This document shows positions 10,401 to 20,800 of a stretch of 64,000 bases of DNA, in pieces (the stretch's first letter is position 1; each line of letters opens with the position of its first letter). The stretch comes from Tritrichomonas foetus (Eukaryota; Parabasalia; Tritrichomonadida; Tritrichomonadidae). Where the stretch lies: positions 23,683 through 87,682 of the forward strand of contig MLAK01000634.1 of NCBI GenBank assembly GCA_001839685.1. The letters are read 5' to 3'. The notes under the pieces are model-generated. The model saw only the letters and a list, made by a program, of their open reading frames with translations. It searched no databases and was not told the origin of the DNA. The translations under genes and the position numbers were made by a program.

Positions 10401-11595
10401 AATAAAGACAAGAATCAGTATAAATTAATTCATCAATTGCTGGAAAATCAGAAACTTTCAAGATTGTAAAAACTAAAGAAACATAATTCGATGGACATTT
10501 GTTATGTTTCAAGTAATAAATGATGGATTCTTGTTGTAAAGCTGCATACATTGGACTAACTTGCTTAAAAAGAACATGAATTGTTTCATCTGTGGGAAAA
10601 TGAGAAACAAAGAAAAGTGATGCTCTCATAAATGAAGGCCCATCAATGATAGTTAGAATCCACTGCTGGAGGAGTTTCATTGGAAGAAGTTTGGCAAATT
10701 CTAAAGCAGCCACTTCAACTTCAGGTGTGTTAAAGAAAAATGGGAGCGCATTGATAAAAAGTGGCTCTAGAACAAGTTTTTTATCATCTACAAAAGAATA
10801 ATATACTTTGGCTGCCACAAATATATGCATAACACCTTCATTTGTGATTTTTGGTGATAAATTCTTGAATAATGTTGAGTAATATTTTGTAAATAAATCA
10901 ATAGAAATTTCTTTGGAAAGAGAGTTAGGAACTTGACAAAGAAGTTTTAATTTCAAATCAGTTGAAACTAAATTATCATTCAAAACTGATTCAATTTTAG
11001 ATAGAATTTTTGGAACGTCGGCTTCATTTTCTACTTTGTGAGAAATGAAAACGATAAAGGCTTCAATCCATGTAATTTTTGTGTTTTCCTTTTGAAAAGC
11101 AGTTGATCCAAGAGAAAATAAAAGCTGCATTATTTTCAAGTTGTAACTTGGAACAACAACTCCAAAAACTGTTAATGGAAGAAGTGTCGATTCAAAGGGA
11201 CATTTAATTAAAACATTATATAATGCATTCACATCATATTGTTTGAGAGAGTTGAAGATTATGAAGAGAAACTTGGCATATTCTGAATATTGTTCTGGTT
11301 GTGCTTTTTGACAAAGAATTCTAAAGAAAAACTGAGCAAAATCGGCAAGATGTCCGAAATCAATATTGTCTTTTGCTTGCATAACATATGTCATTAAAAA
11401 CTCCATGTTTTTTGTCGCAGTTTTGGCGGTAGTATTATTGGCAAACCAAATTCTTTTCAGGTATGATATAAAAGCGGGGAAATTTCCATATTTGATGAGC
11501 GTATCTAATATCTCTTGTTTGGATGCCTTCGGGGCATTCTGATAAAGATCGTACATTGTCGAAAAATAAAATTGGTGCTGATCAAATTCAGTCAT
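7426..11595 (-). CDS. Large alpha-helical (HEAT/ARM-like) protein, function unknown
   Basis: A 1,389-residue intact frame whose leucine- and phenylalanine-rich amphipathic helices run end to end, as in HEAT/ARM solenoid scaffolds. I see no catalytic motif, membrane span or signal peptide, and I do not recognise a specific family. The gene converges on the glutamylase gene, with only about 160 bp between stops. Its ATG (11593-11595) is 19 bp from an AAACGGTCTCC motif lying in inverted orientation. Possible roles, by analogy only, include a large adaptor or complex scaffold (nuclear, ribosome-biogenesis or trafficking). The long intact frame and ordinary codon use show it is a real gene. Confidence 0.7.
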   Translation of the reverse strand: MTEFDQHQFYFSTMYDLYQNAPKASKQEILDTLIKYGNFPAFISYLKRIWFANNTTAKTATKNMEFLMTYVMQAKDNIDFGHLADFAQFFFRILCQKAQPEQYSEYAKFLFIIFNSLKQYDVNALYNVLIKCPFESTLLPLTVFGVVVPSYNLKIMQLLFSLGSTAFQKENTKITWIEAFIVFISHKVENEADVPKILSKIESVLNDNLVSTDLKLKLLCQVPNSLSKEISIDLFTKYYSTLFKNLSPKITNEGVMHIFVAAKVYYSFVDDKKLVLEPLFINALPFFFNTPEVEVAALEFAKLLPMKLLQQWILTIIDGPSFMRASLFFVSHFPTDETIHVLFKQVSPMYAALQQESIIYYLKHNKCPSNYVSLVFTILKVSDFPAIDELIYTDSCLYCSSVIKYVHYCYEIEKILHFVEVFEKKKTLPVISAPSNLNHSVLTLSVHFFGYRKSFWQISALIRYFKACNEGKSKIFDFVQALNDESNIWPHFVHNALTSNTEWRDQLFKIGLERLSKQEFQMCIVLVSISTDPTILHNSALLLMKEKQLMPILFTAAATNWEKETLAELKKLLSDHNKIDEPKGFLQSLFNFEKKPQHPEHSKVDVIPIVLNVISVISTYLPYSQLLLDVLFTAFPADQPTQYLTQTFKAITAVCNQMKQREIIHSIIDRMCSNVNGCDIPTFENALVTALNVNQTMTEELAAKISNVYINLVIKDQISRKSKFEEAFFNGNLPLLAFSKVLLPQLLKNEENEALFKCLRRVIIANQDKISFFQRFDHVFIANILARTKSIRKFCIKTLKVVEHLDDTEFPEFDNTSLFSALRTISPFVEDLSKKFSFDTTVLLSDLLFAHYLNTNYNNQVAIIAFFNAVIRIYPERYLDEKCPILPLFFKAIRKSDLKVGVCIDLTYLQILEVFASHDSKLLVPYLFEHTTKDSFNKSHIRSLAQNPTFIPSVVDCILELIKNNVPPSVDIISRVEQILTVLIMEFDSEQNHNELVLSFIIVLCLTSTTFSKWTDFFREPHLNNLTKCIHKFCKLSSSESRRLPVQKINKQNHLLKIIKRIMERTPFDAKYLDRLSNTNFYYLKQVSCAIKMNNSDREFDSNFKLLLAEFKNEKFVIENLPPILVYLADSLTRDRLKQLAKENLQNLLIALFISLGKPTASSTKVNFLLFLRIVLVLDSHYILAKAGELLKVMNMVIMNDVSFLGVEEFSAVLFTIIDIVQDPTVIMGSFNAIIIKMAASLISKDEEERKTANHFFIILFNLKTNKDEIIQNYFSIFSSLYSRYLAYDNNSPKRYVDLALSVLGIALKRQQILPQQTPSLKLSFDEIKIIQAIMLPLSHVLDARGREAQSKYISFLQACAIASDNDNLQKILKLIEEFAVPKSKANSP

Positions 11596-11614
11596 TTTAT
11601 GCGATTATCTACGT

Positions 11615-11625
11615 AAACGGTCTCC
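11615..11625 (+). promoter_or_regulatory. AAACGGTCTCC promoter motif (inverted relative to gene)
   Basis: The 11-mer is identical to the one 6 bp before the TOR ATG. Here it lies 19 bp upstream of the minus-strand ATG at 11595 but reads on the opposite strand. It fits a Myb-type (Y/A)AACGG site that works in either orientation; this is inference. Confidence 0.45.
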
Positions 11626-12082
11626 ATCGGTGATTGAGAAGTCCTTATCAAAAAAATCTGATCTGAGTTCTGAATTATAATTGACAATGTAACTGAAATG
11701 ACCAGAATGGAAAAGTCTCTTTTTAATCAGCCATTTGTCTTTTATACCTATAGGTTTCACAACAACGGCAATTTTTTCAATATATTTTTTTTTTCACAAT
11801 ATCGGAAAATATTTAACTTGGACAAAAGCTTTCTGAACTTTATTCATATTAATTTTACCATTTTTTCCATCTTTTAAGACAATTACAAGATACAAATAAT
11901 TCAACAATGTGATTGTTTTGATGATATTGTGTTTTGCGACCAGCCTCATTTCAATAACACATGAACATATTCACAAAGCATTTTTATTTAATACCACTAC
12001 TATAATTTTTATTTTTACCTTAATAAGGATTAACTATATTTCGAATTACGAATGATCGAAACAATAGAAAAGCTTTATTTTT
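11626..12082. other. Intergenic region, about 0.46 kb
   Basis: AT-rich spacer between the promoter of the helical-repeat protein and the 3' end of the lipase gene. I see no gene, RNA or repeat in it. Confidence 0.6.
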
Positions 12083-12994
12083 TTAAATCATACACTCTGA
12101 CGAAAGAATCCATGAAATAAAATCAACCACTTCTCTAAGCACAGTTGTTCCACATGCATTACGCAACATTGCATGTTCTGCATCAGGATGGAAAGATAGT
12201 CTAACCTTGTCAGGAAACAAATCTCTCATTGTTTCTGCCCATTTCAAATTTTTATCAATTCCAACACTGGCGTCCAGTCCTCCCTGCATGAACAACAAGG
12301 CTAAATGTTTTGGCCATTCTTTATACTTCTCTTTTATGATTTTCCGCATGTCAAATGAGGAAGCATATAATCGGGGGGTGATGAAATCATGTGGCAGCTT
12401 TGAATCAATATAGCTAGAAATAAATTCTTTCGGGTATTGTGTTTTTTCAATTCCATCACCTGTATCAATCACCAAAGTTGGGAAAAGGAAGCGGCCAAAT
12501 TTTCCAATAATATTATGCGGCAGCGAATGCCGAATTTCTTCTGTGTCGTTAAGCCAAGGGGCTTCTATAATAAGTCCACTTAATTTTTCGGTTTCCAACG
12601 GATATGCCAAAGCAAACGAAATGGCTGCAAGTCCACCCATCGAATGTCCATATACAAATAATGGAGCTGTCGGGAAAAGAATTGTCGCTCGATTAATTAA
12701 TAAAGTTAGTTCTGCATGTAGCATTTCAGACGTTACATTTCCTCGATCGCCCGGTGATCGACCATGTCCGAGATGATCTGTGCCAATGATTGCACCACCG
12801 TTTTTTAATATTTCTGGGAAAAATGATCGATTAATTGAGACAAAAGCGCCGAGACCGTGGAAAAATATCAGGACAAATTTAATTTCGGGAGTGGGAGGGA
12901 TCCACTGGCATCCAACAAGTTCCTGGCCATCAAGAACTGTTGTGAAATTCTCTCCATCATAATCGAAGGTATATTCAATATTCGTTTCCTGCAT
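12083..12994 (-). CDS. Monoglyceride-lipase-like serine hydrolase (alpha/beta fold)
   Basis: A 303-residue alpha/beta hydrolase of the monoacylglycerol lipase/lysophospholipase group (serine aminopeptidase S33 family). Visible features are the oxyanion-hole FFHGLGAF (about residues 44-51), the DHLGHGRSPGDRG segment (about 74-86), the nucleophile elbow GHSMGG (Ser about 118), the acid in MQGGLDASVG (about 236-245) and the catalytic His in DAEHAML (about 272-278). All triad residues are present, so it should be active. It is predicted to cleave glycerol or lysolipid esters in the cytosol or at membranes. No signal peptide is present. GC content is somewhat above the flanks, consistent with good expression. 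The exact substrate cannot be told from sequence. Confidence 0.88.
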   Translation of the reverse strand: MQETNIEYTFDYDGENFTTVLDGQELVGCQWIPPTPEIKFVLIFFHGLGAFVSINRSFFPEILKNGGAIIGTDHLGHGRSPGDRGNVTSEMLHAELTLLINRATILFPTAPLFVYGHSMGGLAAISFALAYPLETEKLSGLIIEAPWLNDTEEIRHSLPHNIIGKFGRFLFPTLVIDTGDGIEKTQYPKEFISSYIDSKLPHDFITPRLYASSFDMRKIIKEKYKEWPKHLALLFMQGGLDASVGIDKNLKWAETMRDLFPDKVRLSFHPDAEHAMLRNACGTTVLREVVDFISWILSSECMI

Positions 12995-13722
12995 AAATTC
13001 GAAAATTTTGTGTATGAATTTGGTTTCATAATTTTGTTAGAAAGATTAACGAGTTTGAATAAAACTTTTTGTGAATATATGTTAACAATTGATAAGTTTA
13101 TTTCGACTTTTTATGGGAGCAAAATCTAATTTTGAATAAGCTTGAATCTCGAATGAATATGACCTATTGACTCACACTCAACAGGTTTTATTAAATTAAG
13201 ATAGGTCTAATTTAATATTTATGATTAGTATAATTTATGAAATGGCAAGAAAGAGTGAAATTATGATTTGAATTCTAATCTAAAAATCTTAATAGAGAAG
13301 AAACACTTTCAAAAATTCCCTGAATCATTTCAGATCGAAAGAAATCACTTTTTATTGATGGTTTAAAGTTTTAGTCTAGTTTGTGGTTGATATTTAGAAA
13401 ACACAATAAATATCGAATTTTTATTGACCGATTTTTCTTTAACCATAAAGATTTTAATGAAGCGTGATTTTAATAAGAACAGACTCATGAAAAAAACTAT
13501 TTCGATAAAAGGCACTTCATTTGACATCTTGGTTTTAGTTCTCACAAAAAATGGCATTTGAATTCAAAATTACCAATTATTTTCCAGTCTGACATGGTCA
13601 ACTATTGTCAATATTTTGAATTGAATAACTATATTTTTATTCAACTTTGATAATGTTCTCAATTGGAATCAATCTGAAAAAAGATGTATACAAACCAAAT
13701 AGTCTTAACGTACGAAATCACT

Positions 13723-13723
13723 N
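13723..13723. other. Single-N assembly join
   Basis: One N base. By analogy with the N at 49697, where about 90 codons of transposase are missing, it may mark a gap of unknown length rather than one uncertain base. Confidence 0.5.
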
Positions 13724-13791
13724 AAATGATCCTTATCATCAGTATTACTTAATACCATCAGTCAAAAATCAAAACCCAAATAGCTAAAAGA

Positions 13792-13890
13792 ATGACGAAA
13801 ATTTCCCTTATCGCAAACTTCGCAAATGGCCGAATTCAAAAATATTTCGAAAATGATTCTGAAGAAGCTATTGTTTCAGTTTTCGGGTGA
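13792..13890 (+). pseudogene. Short coding-like fragment (32 codons)
   Basis: ATG-initiated frame starting MTKISLIANFANGRIQKYF, closing at TGA 13888-13890. Its amino acid composition is protein-like, unlike chance frames in this AT-rich DNA. No family is recognised. It may be the N-terminal scrap of the same lost gene as 14184-14399. Confidence 0.3.
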
Positions 13891-14183
13891 ACAGCTTTCA
13901 GTCAATTGTTAAATCTATTTTTTATAGTTATGAGCCATATTTATTCATAGTTTTGAAATTTTGCAACAATTAAACCGAAAAAAGAGCGATTTTGGAGAAA
14001 GCCTAAAAAAAAATTGTGAGAAGCTTTTTTTCCAAGAATCACAAAGATTATAATACTGCTTCCCATAATTCTATTTACACTTCTTCTATCGATTTTTAAT
14101 TAAAAATCGCGAAAATTTTGATAGTTTTAACTCAGTGATGTTGAATTAATTCAATTTCCATTTGACAAATATGAATGTATTGA

Positions 14184-14399
14184 AATCTTTTCTGTCATAA
14201 AATTTTAGTATATGAAGAAAATAGACTGGCAGTCCTCAACAGCACATTCTCAAGCAGGGATACAGATACAACGATTGAAAGACCAAATCAAGAAAAATGG
14301 AATCCAATATGTTTTTTTCCAGACTCGATGCCAAGTGAATTTTCTGATGACTCGCCATTTAGATGGCAAAACATTCGTAATCTTCTCATTGATGCCTAA
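14184..14399 (+). pseudogene. C-terminal coding fragment, family unknown
   Basis: A 71-codon open stretch without a good start, ending in TAA at 14397-14399. It includes NPICFFPDSMPSEFSDDSP followed by FRWQNIRNLL. The Pro/Trp/Cys content and a natural-looking C-terminus suggest real past coding. It sits between two single-N joins, so it is either the end of a truncated gene or sequence misplaced in assembly. Confidence 0.35.
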
Positions 14400-14486
14400 A
14401 TTTTTTTTATTTATATCAAAATTATTAATATTTTTTTTATACTTCATTTTTGTATTTTGGAAAACATTATAATTTTCGATGGAGGG

Positions 14487-14487
14487 N
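14487..14487. other. Single-N assembly join
   Basis: One N base within AT-rich spacer. Like the other single Ns, it may hide an unresolved gap. Confidence 0.5.
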
Positions 14488-14798
14488 ATAATTCTCAGAA
14501 ATTTCTGTGGGGTTTATTTTTTTCTCACAATTTTTTTTTGGATTTGGTTTTCTCTGTATCTTGATTTTTAAATTATAATATTTATATATTATTAATAGGA
14601 TTACAATTAAATATTTTTTAGATGACAATAATATCAACAATTATTCATTTAGATCTCTCAATAGTCTTCTACATCTAGAGCTAGTTAGTTTGTATACATC
14701 TCTGAAAAAACAGTTGTCTTTCACAAAAAGTTTCAACTTGTATATTCACAAGAATAGTTTGATTTTCAATGATCATATTCAAATTTCTGAATAATAAT

Positions 14799-14809
14799 AA
14801 ACGGTCTCC
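14799..14809 (+). promoter_or_regulatory. AAACGGTCTCC promoter motif of the TOR gene
   Basis: The 11-mer ends 6 bp before the ATG at 14816. That leaves a 5' UTR of a few bases at most, or translation from a start overlapping the transcription start, as is common in trichomonads. Identical or near-identical copies lie at 11615 and 31809. Confidence 0.5.
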
Positions 14810-14815
14810 TAATTA

Positions 14816-17800
14816 ATGAATGAAATTGAAGAACTGTTGGTGAAAGCATCAAATCCGCAAACTTATAATGATTGGAAACAATTAAGAACTCGCCTTATAC
14901 ATAAAATACAGCCAATTTTGCTTTCATTATCCGAAGCTGCTATCGCACAAATTTTCGAATCTTTTGAAACAAAAATAATTAAAATATTTAATTCACAAAA
15001 CCAGGATGAAATCAAATATGCAATGTTGTTAGCAGCTCTCAATTCATATTTCCAACGTGAGCATGATACTATTAAACCAATATTAATTTATTTATATAAA
15101 TTTGTTCAAAAAAATGATTTAATCACTGCAAGAATTGCCATTAAATTACTTTCGTGTATTTCAATTGAATCTATAGAAGGGTCTGTAATTTTCCATCGAC
15201 TTTTACAATTCGCCAAAAGTTTTTTGCAATCAAAGAAAAATATTTTGAATGCTGCCCTAATTTTAAAACAAGCTGTAAATTTTTGCCAAAGAGAAGCAAT
15301 ACATTTAATTTATACATATTCTAACACCTTTTTAATGTTAACTGAAAGTGATGATGAATTTTCATTCAAAATTTCATTGAAATTATTGAAATTTATGCTA
15401 CAAAGAACCAATTTTTCAAATTTATCTGAACTTTTTGGTAAAATAAAAGATGAAACATCTAATAATTTTTATAGAATTATCCCAGTTATCACAATTGCCT
15501 ATCAAACTCATCCATTTTCATTCACTCAAGAAAGTTTAGATGTTATTTTTAACCATGTTAATGATGATATTTCTGAAAATGATTGTAATAAACTGTATGA
15601 CTTAATTATTCAAATGTGTGATAATTCCCAATTTATTTTAGACGCAAATAAATTCATTAATTTGTTAATTCAAACAAAAAAGATTGATTTTTTAAATCAG
15701 TTTATAACAAAAGTTCATGATAATAAAAAGGTTGATACTGCACCAATTATAAAATTTATTCAAGATATTGGAGCTAAATACGATTGTACAAATGATAAAT
15801 TTTGTCCATTTAAACTATTAAAAACAATATTGACATATTTCCCAGAAATTACTTTAAATACCCAATCTTTTAGCATTTGTGATCATTTTATTGAGTGTTT
15901 ATCAATACGAAAAAATATTTTACCAAGTCAACGAATAAAAGTTTATTCAGAATCATTAGTCAATTTACATGATGACTATCATACAATAAGAACTGCAATA
16001 ATGTTATGTAGAATTTATCCAGAATGTTTTCCAAACGATATAATTGATATTATTTCTGAACGAATTAAATCAAATGTAAAATTATTTGAATTTGTGAATG
16101 TGGAATTAATAAAAACAGCAGAAATTTATACTTCTCCTGCATCTCTTCAAATTATAAAACCAGCAGCTTTGTATAGTCATAGTAAAAAAATTAGACTTTT
16201 AGGCACTAAATGTTTGAAACCAACCATATCATTAGCTTTTTCAAACGACATTAATCAACTTTTAATTGATTCTTCTTTTAAAGTTCGACGAATTGGGATT
16301 AAGCTCTTTGCAAACCTTGCGCAATATAATCCTCTTTTTGTTACAACTTATATTCAAAGTGTAGCTAATCGAAGTATTACTTTGTTATCATATACGCAAA
16401 ATGTAAAGCATGCAGCAAAAGTTGCTTCAACATTTCCAAAATTTTTCAAGTATTGCTCAGATGCTTTAGAACCATTTTTGACAATGATTTTGAAAGCAAT
16501 TTTAACAATTTTAAACAATAATGGTAATGGTGTGAATTTTAAAGGTGATTTAAGTGAACCCGGAATTATAGAAATTCCATTTTTTAATCAATCACAAAGT
16601 AATTCTTTTTATTCTACACAAAGTTCACAGAATTCTTCTTTTAATTCGATTAATGCTCGAAAAATGTCAATGGACATGCTAAAATTTTCTTTAGATTCAA
16701 ATTCCGATCAAATTCCTGCATTCGCTATAAATAATAATCCACTCAATTTTAGTAGCCTTTCATCAGATAATATTCAACTCGAAAAGCAGAATCTAACTCA
16801 TGTTGTGCATACAATAAATCACTCTAAAAGCAATTCATCTATTTCAAATACTCCGTCATCATCATTAATTGTAGAATCGCAAGAACAATTGTATGAAAAA
16901 GAACCATTAAAAAGCAAAATATATTTGGTAATTAATGAAAAATGGATTGATAAACGAGATGCACATTTATGTCGTGCTATTGCCCATCTTGGCCGTGTTG
17001 CAGAACCATTTTTATCCGAAATATTGAATCTGTTTTGTCATTTGTTTGAAACACGGAAAAATGAGAATTTTTTATTATCACTTGTAAAATCATTAAGAAT
17101 TCTTTCAAAATCAACTTATAATGGATTAAATATTAGATTAAGATGTCCGCAAATTTCTGTTCCTTTATCAACTATTCTTTCAAATACTCAAAATGATAAA
17201 TTATCAATAAGTATTATTAAATTATTCGGAAGCGCATTTGATTCTATTTCTATTATACAAAGTGGTATTCAAGCGAATTCAATCGATCCATTGTCAATGG
17301 ATATAACAGATTTTGTTTTTGAGACTATTCTTTCTCATTTTAGTCAACCATCTCTACCACTTTTTGTCTCAATGACTATGATTATTGAGGGTGATCCTAT
17401 TAATTCGGCCAAATATATTGATAAAATAGTTCCAGTGTTTCTTTTATCTATTAATAAATCAACAACATATAGAGACACTTTATTTGAATATTTAGAAATC
17501 ATTGCTTCCAAATGTAAAACTGAGATCAGTGGATTATTAAATCAAATTGTGCCAACAATTCATAAATTTATTGAATGTACCTCGTGCATTAAGTTTGCGA
17601 CATCATTATCTTATCATTTAAAGACTGCTTTTATTCCTGCAGCGTTAAGTTTATATATCCCAGCGATTTCTAAAATGGTTTCTAATCATGAAGCTTATTT
17701 TAAAGCTTTAATAAAATTCATTACATTTATGACTTATTTCCAAAATCAACCATTCGAGCTTTTCTTCAATAAAGTTGAAAGTGAAACATTTTCTCGGCCA

Positions 17801-20800
17801 TTTCTGAGAATTCTTTCCAAGTATATCACACTTTTAGCACAAACAACTGATGTTTGTTTCCATCAAGCCAGATTGCTTTTTTTTACAAAGCGATTTTTTG
17901 ATCCACAGCTTCTTTTTACACTTTGCGTTTATGTTAATCTCCCCCCTGAACAACTAAAGAGACGATTTACAATAATTGATGATTCTGAACTCATAAATGA
18001 TGATAATGCTCCCAAATATGATTATTTATATTATAAAAAATTCATAACGTCTGATCAAGTTTATTCAAAAAGTAAAATGACATCAAATAATTCTCATATT
18101 AATGCCTCAATCGATAATCTTGCTCAAGTTGCTAGTAAGAAAGAAAATGACAAATTAAATAATGCTCAATCACCTCATAATTCAAAAAATAATTCAGAAC
18201 CTCGAAACTTTCGTTCAAGGAAAGACCTATTGCAAAATGGTTCAGAAAAACCTCTTTTACCTTTTTCAATTTATTCCAAAATCTGTAATCATAAAAATTA
18301 TTCTTCCGAAGAATTAGATTTTATCAATATCAAATCATATAAGTTTGAAGTTAGAAGTATTATTCCTGACATTTCACCTGGAAATTCATATTTCCAAAGA
18401 TTCACATGTCCAACTGATATAAATATACATAAATGGCTCAGTAGCTTGTTTCAATATCTTGTTAAACATTCACCGTCAAATGCAATTCGATCATGTATAT
18501 CTTTGATTTCCTTCAATGATGACTTTATTCATGCTTTGTTTCCTGCAGCTTTCTTATCATGCTGGAAATGCGCTACGGAAAAAGATCGAAATCATTTTTC
18601 TGATATCATTCGGAAAATTCTCAAAAACAACCATCAGACTATTCCATTAATCTTTCAAATTATTAATTTATGTGATCGTGCACTTTTACCAATCAATGTA
18701 GAAAACATTTTAATTTCTGAAAATGCGCCATCACATCAAATGACTTTACTTTATATTTTAAAGACAATGGTTACAAAGAAATATGACATTAAATTAGTTG
18801 ATTATGCAATGAATATTTTTTTAAAGATGGGATTCATGCCATCAATTCGCGGAATTTTTAATGAATATAAAGATCAATTTTCGAAACTTGAGGAAGCAAA
18901 ATGGCACGGATGGTTAGGTGACTGGGAAAAAGCTTTATCGATTTATGATGAAGAAAATGCAGATTTCCATTTAATTATAAATTGTCTTGCCAAACTTGGA
19001 AGATATAAAGAGATTTATTCATATTCAAATATATTTGAATCTTTGGATAATGAGCAAAAAGAACTGGTGTCTGATTCATTCTTTGTTGCATTTAGTTACA
19101 TGCACGATCTTGATCGTGTTGCCGAAATTATTAGTTCATACGAAGGAAAATGGACACCGTATCGTTTCATTTTGGCCATTAATTATTATATTCGTGAAAA
19201 TGACTTTGCAAAAGCTCAAGATTTGACTAAAAAAGCATTCAAAATGATAAGCAGCGAGCGAAGTAGCTTTGTAAGTGGTGATCAAATCCAAACCATGGAT
19301 ATTTTAAATTCTGCTCAATTATTTGTTGATTGTAAGGAAGTATTGCAGATTAAAAAGATGAATGGCAACAAAATCTGGCGAACTCGTATCAAAGGATTTA
19401 CTCGAGATGCTTCAATGTGGGAGCAAATCATTCGATTAAAGAACACAGTTGTTCCAATTTCTAGTAATCTTCCATTTTATATAAAAATCATATCTGCTTT
19501 GCGAAAAGGTCATCATTTTAAATTAATTGATACTTTTTTCACCAAAGCTTTAATGAACTGTGAAGATTCGAATTATTTTTTAATCACATTGAAAATTCAA
19601 TGGGCTAAAGGAGAAAAAGCACTGGCAGCTTTTAATCTTCGCTCATTAAATGAAATAAGTAAAGGGTTCACTTATGAAGAATTTAGAAACATTAGCAATT
19701 TCGCAATGCCTTATCGAACTTTAAGTCGAATGATTCGAAATAAATATTTTACAGAAGATATGCAAAAATACCTTCTTGAAACTTATGATCAGCCTGATAT
19801 CAAAAGCTTTCTGAATTTTCTTTATGATTGCCCTGAATACATTCAAGAAGAAGCTTTAATGATGATTCATAGTAATTACACACTTGATTTATATCAATGT
19901 TTTGAAGAAAGACGAAAAGTTAATTTATCGTCACCCAAATTTATAGCTAGATTGAATAGATATACTGCAACCTATACTTTACAGATGCTTAATTCTATTG
20001 AAGATACAAAAGATAGTACACAATATTTCCTTAAAGCAATAAAATATAATCCCAAAGATTACAGAAATTGGCGCGGTTGGGGTTATTCTAATATGAGATT
20101 ATATGATCAACTTAAAGAAATTGATGAAAATGATGAAAGTATTCGGAATATGATAAATGAAGCAGCATTTATTGAAGAAGAAGTAAACGTATCTACTTCA
20201 GATGTACCACTTTATCCATCAATAAATAGTAACAAATATTCCCAAATTTATCAAATCCAACCAGGAAGCTGTGAACCTTCATCTCTTCAAAAAACAGGAT
20301 CCTTTAGTAACAAAACACTTGTTGAATATATAAAAAGTATTAAACAATTAGAAGATCCAGAAATTGACCAAAATACTAACAACAGTATCAATAATTATAA
20401 TATTAATAATTTTACTCATTTCACTAATCTTCCCAACAACCAATGTTATAATGAAAATAATTGTTATTGTGGTGCTGATTGTCACGAGATTCATTCAAAT
20501 GAATTTTTGGTGATTGATCCTGATATTGCAAAAATTGATTCATTTTCTGTTTGTGCATTGAATGGAATAAATGGTTTCTTAAAAGCTTGCAAATTAAATC
20601 CAGATGATTCAATGGAATATTTATGCCAAATTTTGTCAGCTTTGTTTTCACTTTCGGATTCTGATGAAATTCCAGATAAAATTTTTGAAGAAATTAAATC
20701 TCTTAATCCATCAATAATAGCAAATGTTACTCCGCAATTAACAGCTCAAATTGCTCATCCAAATATTAAAATAAGGGAAATGGTAAGACAATTATTGTAT

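Larger units (their letters stand above)
12995..14798. other. Long intergenic region with two single-N joins and gene scraps
   Basis: About 1.8 kb with single Ns at 13723 and 14487. The block between the Ns contains two short stretches with coding character (13792-13890 and 14184-14399, listed separately). The rest is AT-rich with T runs. No tRNA or complete gene is visible. Confidence 0.5.
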
